A stretch of 60,000 nt of DNA, taken from contig NC_088322.1 of assembly GCF_910592395.1 (NCBI RefSeq), forward strand, positions 2,048,001-2,108,000, written 5' to 3'. Shown piece after piece: positions 7,131 to 15,807 of the stretch; the first letter of the stretch is position 1, and each line of letters opens with the position of its first letter. The translations under genes and the position numbers were made by a program. The notes beneath the pieces are model-generated. The model searched no databases. It saw nothing but the letters and a program-made list of their open reading frames with translations, and had not been told where the DNA came from. The stretch is from Lineus longissimus (lineage: Eukaryota; Nemertea; Pilidiophora; Heteronemertea; Lineidae).

Positions 7131-8240
7131 TCAATTCACTGCAAAGAGTAAATTTCTTTCAAGTCTATTATTCAACTTAATCATCTCGTTTATGATTTCT
7201 GTCTGACTACATATGTTAATGTTCTGGTTCATTCTCATGTTATTATTTAAATTCGATAATCTATCAAGCAGAATCATATTTTCATCACGAAGATAATCCC
7301 CGAAATGCTGTGATATCACTATTTTCCAATCTGGTATTACATCCTGGTCTCGAAAGACAAACCAGTTTTCACTTCTCATCTTTACCATGAAATCCATTGA
7401 CCTATCCAATTGATCCTTAAATAGTGTGTAGTCTATTGTAGCACTCTTCTGTCTGTTTTCTGTCTTTTCCATTGGTCTCATGTTAAACCAAGCAAAGCAC
7501 AGTTTAGGTTTATCTTTGAATTCCTTGATTGGTAAGACATGATCCAACTCTTCTTCTTCTATTCGAACTCTGTTCTCGGGACTTTGTCCTATTGGAGATA
7601 GACTCCTCTGGTACTCTAACCACTGATGGAAGAAACTGTCTGTACATCCTAGATTAAATGAGGAATTACCGTTACACTCTCCCTTAGAAATGCGGTTTAG
7701 ACCAACTCTAATTTTGTGTCTGTCTCTATTACCATTTTGGTCAAGGTAATCCTTTTTGTAATATGAATTAAAACATAATCTGCAGTTACCTCTATTTCCG
7801 TTTTTACCAAATTCACCATCACTTAGTAATTTAATTTCATAACATTTATTACATCCCTTGATTTTACTTGAACCACATTCTTTACAGTAATCAAGTAGTT
7901 TATTACGCCTGTTCTTTTCAAAATTAATTTCAGGTTTCTTTTCACAGCACTTAACACAATAAATTGTAGGTTGATTTTCCATGTTTTGATTCATCATATT
8001 ATTCTGATTTTCCATGTTTTGATTTTCCATGTTTTGATTTAACATAATCTGATTTAAGATAAACTGATTTATCATATTTTGATTTAACATAATCTGATTT
8101 ATCATATTTTGATTTAACATATTATTTTGATGCAAATAATACAAAAACTTCTGAATATTTTGATTCATCATACCATTTTGATTCATCATATTATTCTGAT
8201 TCATCATACCATTTTGATTATCAAATATTGCTCCCTCCAT
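7131..8240 (-). CDS. zinc-ribbon/HNH endonuclease-like protein with MNQN-repeat N-terminus
   Basis: 369 aa from ATG 8240. The first ~85 residues are low-complexity repeats of Met-Asn-Gln (MNQNNMMNQNGM type), encoded by a tandem repeat at about 7977-8227. Several Cys pairs then follow (CVKCC, CKEC, CNKC, CRLC), like the zinc ribbons in front of viral HNH nucleases. A GCTDSFFHQWLEYQ segment and an ELDHVLPIKEF ... FNMRPMEKTENRQKS segment match the core of an HNH family, with Asp-His as metal/catalytic residues and downstream Asn residues; that family is found in large DNA viruses and mobile elements. A hairpin-repeat copy (7561-7595) is inserted in frame between these two segments. Likely role: DNA nicking or cleavage for the element. 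Activity is uncertain because part of the usual core is replaced by the insertion. Confidence 0.65.
   Translation of the reverse strand: MEGAIFDNQNGMMNQNNMMNQNGMMNQNIQKFLYYLHQNNMLNQNMINQIMLNQNMINQFILNQIMLNQNMENQNMENQNNMMNQNMENQPTIYCVKCCEKKPEINFEKNRRNKLLDYCKECGSSKIKGCNKCYEIKLLSDGEFGKNGNRGNCRLCFNSYYKKDYLDQNGNRDRHKIRVGLNRISKGECNGNSSFNLGCTDSFFHQWLEYQRSLSPIGQSPENRVRIEEEELDHVLPIKEFKDKPKLCFAWFNMRPMEKTENRQKSATIDYTLFKDQLDRSMDFMVKMRSENWFVFRDQDVIPDWKIVISQHFGDYLRDENMILLDRLSNLNNNMRMNQNINICSQTEIINEMIKLNNRLERNLLFAVN
7561..7595 (-). repeat. diverged double-hairpin repeat in the HNH gene
   Basis: A diverged copy read in frame as IGQSPENRVRI, just ahead of the Asp-His of the HNH motif. Confidence 0.65.
7977..8227 (-). 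repeat. MNQN-coding tandem repeat
   Basis: Short A/T-rich tandem units related to TTTGATTCATCAT. They encode the Met/Asn/Gln-rich N-terminus of the HNH-like protein. Length variation here would keep frame because the units are multiples of three. Confidence 0.75.
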
Positions 8241-8328
8241 TTCTTTCTTTATTTAGTAGGACATTTTTTTTTTAAATTACGTTTTTCGAACTTGTTCTTG
8301 TGACTTAAGTCACTTTAGAGACTTTATT

Positions 8329-8802
8329 TCATTTCAATGATTTGATATCAGAAACTGGTAACCATTCATTGAACTTATCACTGTAACCCTTCCACTTCAC
8401 TAATCCGTATTTCTTGCCTTTACTGGTCTTGTACCTTAGGATTTTCTCGATCTTGTACTCTAGCTGGTCAGGATTAGGAACATAGCTCAATTCCTCTTCA
8501 TAGAAATATCCTTGAATTTCTTCTTTGTGGTAATCCTCAAGCTTGTAGACGATAGGGTGAGTAAAGATGATCTGTTTGATTTGGAACACCTCCTCAGTGT
8601 AGTAAAGGTACTCTAATGTTCCATTACTAATAGCTACAGTTCCACCAAGTTTAATAATTTCCTCTAGGTCGGCCTGACTTGGGGGACCAATATTGATTCT
8701 CAAGAACCTTTTCAGTAGCATAGAGTAACCAATTGTTGTTGATGCCAACAGTAAACTTTGATACAGTGTATTTATGATATCTTTCTTTCCTGGTGTATCC
8801 AT
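8329..8802 (-). CDS. chromodomain protein of the viral element with hydrophobic N-terminus
   Basis: 157 aa from ATG 8802. Residues of about 112-156 form a chromodomain: an aromatic start (EYKIEKIL), the VKWKGY strand and a DKFNEWLP segment, giving the usual Tyr/Trp/Tyr-Phe cage positions. The DKFN-x-W-x-P ending resembles the chromodomain at the C-terminus of Polinton integrases. Residues of about 8-30 are moderately hydrophobic and could anchor in a membrane. No integrase catalytic core is present in this ORF, so it is a separate protein or a re-used integrase tail. A possible role is tethering the element to methylated histone tails; that is inference. A TTTTACTAGT box lies 18 nt upstream, as it does before the capsid gene. 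Confidence 0.7.
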   Translation of the reverse strand: MDTPGKKDIINTLYQSLLLASTTIGYSMLLKRFLRINIGPPSQADLEEIIKLGGTVAISNGTLEYLYYTEEVFQIKQIIFTHPIVYKLEDYHKEEIQGYFYEEELSYVPNPDQLEYKIEKILRYKTSKGKKYGLVKWKGYSDKFNEWLPVSDIKSLK

Positions 8803-8820
8803 TTAATTACTTAGAAAATC

Positions 8821-8830
8821 ACTAGTAAAA
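8821..8830 (-). promoter_or_regulatory. TTTTACTAGT box upstream of chromodomain ORF
   Basis: The identical 10-mer occurs upstream of the capsid gene at 20663-20672 in the same orientation and at similar spacing (18 and 13 nt to the ATG). It may be a shared late-promoter element of the viral genes; two occurrences are weak evidence. Confidence 0.35.
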
Positions 8831-8896
8831 CTCATTTATCTAGTATTCAGTGTTGGAGCGAACTTTGTTCTTGCAATACCTCAGTGCTGGAGTGAA

Positions 8897-8930
8897 CCCA
8901 GACAGCAAAAATTGGTGGCCCACTGGAGGC
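8897..8930 (+). repeat. left terminal inverted repeat of the CACTA-like element
   Basis: Starts CCCAGACAGCAA and continues with GGTGG and CCACT blocks that match the right end, with a few mismatches. Confidence 0.8.
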
Positions 8931-9200
8931 CCATTGATGTCAAAACTAGTGGCCCACTGGTGGCTGCCACTAGTGGCAAGCTGGTGGAAATGTAACATCG
9001 CCCACCAGTGGCCCTCTTGGAGGCAAATAAGAGGCCCACTAGTGGCAACACTAGAGGCAGACTAGGGGTTTATGGGTGGCAATACTGTAGGGCCACTGGA
9101 GGCATTTTCCACTGGTGGTTGGAGGTAAACTTGGGGTCCATTAGAGGTAGAAGAGCTGGTCACTGGAGGCTTATGTAGCCCTTTTTCAGGGGGTGCTGAT
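8931..9200. repeat. left subterminal motif array
   Basis: Many variants of CCACTAGTGGC/CCACTGGTGGC/CACTGGAGGC in both orientations, including the perfect 12-bp palindrome GCCACTAGTGGC at 8966-8977. Similar motifs fill 19150-19390 at the other end. Subterminal arrays of this kind bind the accessory transposition protein in plant CACTA elements; here that role is inferred. Confidence 0.7.
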
Positions 9201-9527
9201 GGAGGAATCAATCCTTGGGGGAGATCTATTGGTGAGGGTAATCTGGTGACAAGGTGATGTTCACAGAAATAAGTCCCACCCAATTTCCAATACACAAACA
9301 AAAACATGAACACTGGAATTAGGTAACAGTTGAAATTGACTTTTTTTATTGAAATTACAAATACAAGAACGAAAAATATATATGTACATACACAAAATTA
9401 AAATTGAAACAGCAGTAAAATGCAATTCTGTAAAATCACTCCGATTGGCAAGAATTGTTTTGTTTCAAGTACAAAAAAAAATCTATACATGATACATTTT
9501 TAATTTCAAACCCTGTAAATTTTACCA
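9201..9527. other. transposon interior, non-coding; possible poly(A) signal
   Basis: No gene is seen. On the minus strand AATAAA occurs at 9345-9350, a possible 3' processing signal for the leftward transcript of the DUF4806-type gene, which would imply a long 3' UTR. Confidence 0.35.
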
Positions 9528-10276
9528 TTTTGTCTCAAATAATGCTCATGACTAGTACAAAAATAGTAGAGCTCAGAAACAATTACGATACTTTAAAATG
9601 CTCAAGCAACATGTCATGTATGAATGAAAAACCAGCAGTGCAACACTTAAAACATCTATGCAGGACACGTATTTCATTTTAAACCCTGTAAATTTTACCA
9701 TTTTGCCTCAAATAATGCTCATGACTAGTACAAAAATAGTAGAGCTCAGAAACAATTACGATACTTTAAAATGCTCAAGCAACATGTATGAATGAAAAAC
9801 CAGCAGTGCAACACTTAAAACATCTATGCAGGACACGTGATTTTGCCTCAAATAATGCTCATGACTAGTACAAGAATAGTAGAGCTCAGAAACAATTACG
9901 ATACTTTAAAATGCTCAAGCAACATGTATTAATGAAAAACCAGCAGTGCAACACTTAAAACATCTATGCAGGATACGTATTTCATTTTAAACCCTGTAAT
10001 GTTAACATTTGGCATTTTGCCTCAAATAATGCTCATGACTAGTACAAAAATAGTAGAGCTCAGAAACAATTACGATACTTTAAAATGCTCAAGCAACATG
10101 TATGAATGAAAAACCAGCAGTGCAACACTTAAAACATCTATGCAGGATATGTATTTCATTTTAAACCCTGTAAATTTTACCATTTTGTCTCAAATAATGC
10201 TCATGACTAATACAAAAATAGTAGAGCTCAGAAATAATTATGATACTTTAAAATGCTCAAGCAACATGTATGAATG
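9528..10276. repeat. tandem repeat, ~170-bp unit, about 4.5 copies
   Basis: Units begin with TTTTG(C/T)CTCAAATAATGC at 9528, 9701, 9841, 10014 and 10183, so spacing is 173, 140, 173 and 169 bp. The second unit lacks about 33 bp. Copies differ by a few substitutions. No coding potential is seen. Confidence 0.85.
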
Positions 10277-10999
10277 ACACTTTCTCTAAACATGGGAAAT
10301 ATTTGCTGCTGGTTATTTGTGCCAATTTCTGAAAATAGGAGGAAAGTTAGATTATGCCCAACTTACCAGGCACTGTCAGTTTAAACACCTATAATTCATA
10401 GTTTTGCGAGTTACAGACACCCACAAAATTAAATGCCCAATAAGCAAAATGTCATGTTCCGGTTTTACCGTACCGGTACATCGAAACCAGCGTAAAAATG
10501 AACTGGCAGTGAATATTTGACACAAATGCTATGGAACTTGTAAATGATACGGTATGTACAAAAATTTACAAAAATCATGGCAACAGACGAAGCTAAATGC
10601 AAAACAACCATAATCTTCTCTATGTTAACACGGTCCTCCTGATCATCTAAGCTAGCGAAATAATTCCATGGACGGAGGGGATCGAATGTATGCTTCCCAA
10701 AATATATGGCGAATTCTTCGTTTAATTGCATATTGGTTCAAAAATTAATCCACAATCTTTTTACATGTATCATCAATCATGGATTCTCAACAGAACAATT
10801 CGATCCCCTCCGTCCATGGAATTATTTCGCTAGCTTTTTACATGTATCATCAATCATGGATTTTCAACAGAACAATCTTACCATATTTATGCGCTTATAG
10901 TTATAATCGAGGTGCACTTATATACAAATACTGGAAAACAGGATAATTTGACAGCAGGATATTTTGGCAGTTGTGGATAATTGGCATATCAGCATTCCA
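10277..10999. other. transposon interior with a 39-bp inverted repeat
   Basis: Non-coding. Positions 10649-10687 are exactly reverse-complementary to 10798-10836. The right arm is embedded between two near-identical ~42-bp direct repeats (about 10757-10798 and 10834-10877), as if a piece from the left had been copied in inverted orientation during a template switch. Confidence 0.75.
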
Positions 11000-13900
11000 C
11001 TACTCAGCCATAGCTTCCTCCTGTCGTACAGTGTTTGTTCTTCTGTTCTCCCGTTCCCTTCGGCCGCCGTTCATATCCTTGGAGTTTTTCAGAACACTTC
11101 TGACACGTTCTTCGATGAATGCTTCAGAAGCATGTCTTGAAGCTGGGTTCTTACGGACAGCCTCTGGAAAAAGAGAGTAAGATACCACTTAAAAGATGTC
11201 AATGAAAGAAGCAGTAGAATAACTTTTTATAAAATTGTGGCCTAGTGCAAAGAGTAGTCCCAGTCTGCTCAGCTGAGGGCTCCTACTTCTAGGGGTTAGA
11301 AAAAGATACAGGCTAAGTGGCTAAAGGAAAGGGAAAGGGAAAACCGGTTTGAATTTTCGGGGAATATAATGCCACCATTAGAGTGAGTCATGCATCAGAT
11401 GAATAATCAAGGGTCATTTCATTCTGACATCCTCTGTTGTTCAGCAAACGGCCTAGAAGGAAGACGGCTAGTTGTCCAGTCAATTAGAATGGCTAGCCAT
11501 CCATGTACCAGTATGTTGGTCAATAGTTCACGCTCCAAAGTTACTGCATCATCATCAAATCTAGCAAAGTTTTTAACAGTGGATGGCTAACGATCCAAAC
11601 AAGGACGGTCAGCCCTGACAGCACTCAAGTACTGTGACCCAAGATATGACCATGAATTGGATGGCTGAACCTTGGCATCCATCTTGGACCGGACGTTTAG
11701 GTTTAGTCGTCTTTCCTCCAGACTGGCAAAATTTAACAAAGACAAGTTAGAATAATGGGTCTCCAGAGGAAATAGATTACTGTATACTCACTAATGAGGA
11801 GAGTCTTCATGGTCTTCAAGGCACTGAAGGACTCCTTTCTGACCCCCTTTGAGGATTTTCCTGTGAAGTTAAATTCCTTGCAGACACCTTTCCCCCACGT
11901 CAGCCTCATCATCCTTGCAACAGCATCCTCAGGGTTGTTGCCACCCTTCAGCATCATTTTTCGAACCTGAAGAAGAATAAAGGAATAACTTAAATTTTAG
12001 CAGTCCCGATACAATTACAATGACAGAAAAACTAGTGTTCATCAATATACAGTTCTTTATGCAACATGCCCAATGGTTGTTTGTGGAATAATATAATTTC
12101 ATAATTGGGGAGATCTCTCCATGATGCATCAGACTGTAAAAGCTAAAATAAGGGATCCTGTTTCTTGGACATTCTTTTAAAAAATTAACAAGCAATAGGA
12201 AGCATGTTGATGGTTGATCGGTATCCTGTAATATCTACTTGTCCAATGTACACTTTCTCTAAAAAATACATGTTTGACTTGAAAACTGGAACTAGCATGC
12301 CAGTAAACTGGATCCCATTGATTTAGGACCATTTGGGAACGATTCAAACTCTAATTGATAATGATTGAATGAAGAATTCACAAGATAAGTATTGGACTGG
12401 AAGAGAAAAAGTACTGAATACTAACGAAGAGTCTTCGAAGGTCTTTGTCCCCCTCAAGACGATTTTCGAAGGCTTTCATGTCCTCCACCGTTTCAATTGG
12501 GAGAATGATATCCTCCGGCCAGTTACCCTCCTCTACAGCTACAGAATCATCAGCACCATTGTTTTGCCTGACAGTAAGCTGGTCCACCTTCTGATGAACC
12601 AGGCGAACCTCTTCGGAGATGCGTTCCAACAACGCAAACATCCGCTTATCTCTTTCAGATCCTGAAGGCAAGTAAGAAAGACTGGTTAGAAAAAAATTTG
12701 TGAACCTTCAGGGCCAAAGGCTTAAAAGAACATTCACAGGCGCTATAGAAATGCCGTATTCATGTTTTATTATGTTATACATGTATTTTCACCCTAGTAG
12801 TACCAAATTTCTAGGGAATTTCTACAGAAATGTCCAACCCCGGGCACTGCAAGTGCCTTATGTTGTCCAGCAGCACAGAACCTTGAAAACCAAAGCTTCA
12901 TGTTTACTCACTGGTGCTTCCAATTAATGACATATGCCATGCCATGCAAATAAGGACTTTTCAGGATGCCGAGTAAACTGCATTCCAAAACCAGATGACA
13001 CCACTGTCCAGCTAGGGATAGTGAGACCCAAGCCATGTCAGAGCATGACATCATGTCATCAAATGTTGTCACTCTGCTCTTCCGAGTATGGGGTGATGTG
13101 CGGTGCCTGCATAGGACCAGTGAAGACACCTGGTTGCCCCTCAAAGTTCCCCCGTTTTTTCATTCAGACTTACCATCATTATTTGGTCTTGCTCTATGAG
13201 GTGTACTGTTATGGAGTGGTGGTGAGGGCAACTGAACACGGGTCAATGAACGGAAAGCAGATGTTGAGGCTTGAACTTGCAGTCGCTGTCGTGGTGGCGG
13301 GAGGATAACAGGGGTGGACGCTGGAACCGGCTGGGATTGCTGTTGTGAAAGACGGTTAACAGGGGTTGGAGATTGCAGTGACTGTGGCGGCAACGAGTGA
13401 TCTGGTGAAGGGCTGGATCCTCCACTTACTTCAGCTTGATCGGCTTCATTAAACAAGTCAAAGCGTGGAGGAGGACTGAAAGAAAATGGGTAGTTTTTTA
13501 AAAATCAATATACGGTACATTCAAGTTGCGCTATTCTTAAAATAAGCCCGACAGGTACTGCGAGTTGGCCTTGCTACCAAGTCCATCCCTGCCAACTACA
13601 TGCAGTGACACATATTTTCAAAAACGAGCAAGATACCAGTTAAATTGAAGTTCATACTTGAGTTGAGTGTATCCTTTTTTACATTCGACTGTACACAAAT
13701 ATTTTTAATTGTTATCACGCCTTCACGGTGACCAGACTATCCAAGGATTTGGTCAGGAGACCGCGAACCCCACTGCAAGCAACAACCAACTCACCATCCT
13801 TTCCTGGTGGATGACCGTACATTCCCATCCATTTTGTGGCCAAGCTCCTCCTCAGTAAGGCTGTCATCGACATCTGTTACGGTCTGGTCCATTAAAGCAT

Positions 13901-14930
13901 TCAAATCCTTTATGGCCTCAGTGTAAAAAACTGTACAAAATATGATAAACATAGCTTTAGTGGAAGCAAACGAAACTGAAACTTGGTTTAGACTGAACTG
14001 CACAAGACACTGAGCCATCTCTGCCATACAGTCTTGTATAGAACACAGCTGGACAGTCAAAACTATTGTCAACTGTTGCTTCCAAACTTGACCCAACCAA
14101 CCAGTAAATCTGGTTATCTGTTTGCAGTCATCTTTCCATAAAATGGACAACAACCTTCAGTCAAATAATGAAAGTAAGACATGCAAGGGTAGAGAAAACA
14201 ATAAGTCTTGTCAATATGCAGATCAATCTTGATGTGGAAGTAGTACTATGTACATGTACAATATAATGTGAGACGTGTTGTGGTACGGAGGCACAACTAT
14301 ATGAATAGGCAGATGCATCTTGCGTTGCGGTGCCTGCTTATGGTTGCGCACTGTTGTTTATAATGTTACAGATATGATAACATTTTTGACACAGGTATTT
14401 CAAATCAAAATCACTATCTCAGACTTAGTCTACAAGAATCATAAAAAAATCTTTGTTTGATGTCACCCTTCCAACCAATGCCATGGCAAACACTGAGAAG
14501 ACGAGGTGGAAAAATAATGATTAAGATTTTTTTCTCTCCCCTTACAAAATGCCTTATGCCCCTACTTTATTGATTTTATTGATTTTTCTTAAAAAATGCG
14601 TCTTTTAAATTTTGAAGAAAGAAAATTCCCTGCCTATTATGTACCAACCCTATGTTTTGGAGAGAGGTGGATGACATCAAACAAACAACATCTTAGGGAT
14701 AGCCTAACTAGTACTATACCTTGTGTGCCAAGGATTTTGATGTCGTATGACTTCCAATCTTTCCGAACAGTCTCCCTCTTTTCAGCGGCTAGCCGATTGC
14801 GTTCGTCGGTTCGGTAAGACGGCCAAAGCGTTTGCGTTTCGTTCCTTATGAGCCATTCTTCGGGAACAACTTCGGTAGCCCCTTTTTCTTTCGTAAACTG
14901 CACTATTTTAAATCTGTACAAGGTGGACAT
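11000..14930 (-). CDS. DUF4806-type accessory protein of the CACTA-like element, six exons
   Basis: Model on the minus strand: exons 14930-14720, 13930-13795, 13475-13174, 12661-12426, 11966-11792 and 11163-11000. All introns are GT-AG, the phases agree at every junction, and the exons sum to 1,224 nt, giving 407 aa and a TAG stop. Exon 1 carries an N-terminal domain (YRFKIVQF ... VVPEEWL ... WPSY ... WKSYDIKIL) common in animal DUF4806 proteins. Exon 3 is a Pro/Ser/Gln-rich linker. Exons 4-5 encode the DUF4806 region (LPIETVEDMKAFENRL, then GGNNPEDAVARMMRLTWGK). Exon 6 is a basic helical tail. An alternative start is ATG 14963. By analogy with the two-gene layout of plant En/Spm it may bind the subterminal repeats; the family name is from motif memory. 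Confidence 0.7.
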
Positions 14931-15200
14931 ACTTTCGGTTTTTCGAAGAATACTGAAATGCATTCAATCCATTTAAACTGTTTACATCATTTATGTACAC
15001 AAAGCATGCAAAAATATAAATTTTGAATAAATGTAAATTACAGGCACAGATTTCTAGATCATCACAGCTTTTTGCCAGTTTGTCACATCAGCAGTGCTTT
15101 TGTCACATGCAGGGCAAACAGATTTTATCAGTGAAAATGACGAATTCAGTTATTTCTAGAAGGATTTCCACCAAAGATGGATGGCAAAGTGACTAGTGTG

Positions 15201-15807
15201 TCAGGTTGGGTCTCTGACAACCCCTGGAAATTTTTGCAAAAAGAAGAGGACCACAGAAATGTTTTAAGACTATTCAATCTAAGCACTGCCTTGAAAAAGT
15301 CTTGGTCTGCCACTGCTTGTCACATAATGTCACAAAGTCTCATGATGTCACAACAGGCTTTAACTTTTGAGGCGAGTCAAGGGTCGAAATAAGCGTTTCA
15401 CATCGCATTGTGCTACGCCAGGAATTGCAGTGCTTCACAAAGAACCAACAACTTAGCAACTTTTTCCACAGAATTCAAATCATTCATTTAGTAATTAAAT
15501 TAGTACATGTAGATTTGGGACATAAAACTTCATCTAAAATGAAAATTGCTGGAAATCAAAAAAATTTATTTCGAGCCTTGCAATGAATGATCACTTTCCA
15601 GTGCCATCCCTAATCCGAAGTTGACTCACTGAGAGATACTACTACATGTATTCACTTGCTTGATAGCTTCAATTTCCACAGTCATGACAGTTTTCAATCA
15701 GACAGAATACGACTGCATTGTTTTGAATTCTCTATTAACAAACATCCCACCCATGAAGAACAATGCGAATGAATGAATCTGTCAACTAGATAGTACATTT
15801 TGTAGGC
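15201..15807. other. 3' flank of the transposase gene
   Basis: No gene is seen. A minus-strand AATAAA at 15565-15570 lies about 240 nt past the transposase stop and is a plausible poly(A) signal. A 71-codon plus-strand ORF here is not supported by any motif. Confidence 0.4.

Noticed and set aside
8850-9313. Short frames with Pro/Trp-rich translations near the left transposon end
   Set aside because: They are translations of the subterminal GTGGCCCACT motif array, not genes.
13160-13456. The Pro/Ser-rich frame as a separate single-exon gene
   Set aside because: Its borders carry good acceptor and donor sites in the right phase, so it fits as exon 3 of the DUF4806-type gene.
15177-15392. 71-codon plus-strand frame (also at 21269-21472) as a gene
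   Set aside because: Its start differs between the two copies because the duplication breakpoint lies inside it. It has no motifs and lies in the 3' flank of the transposase.
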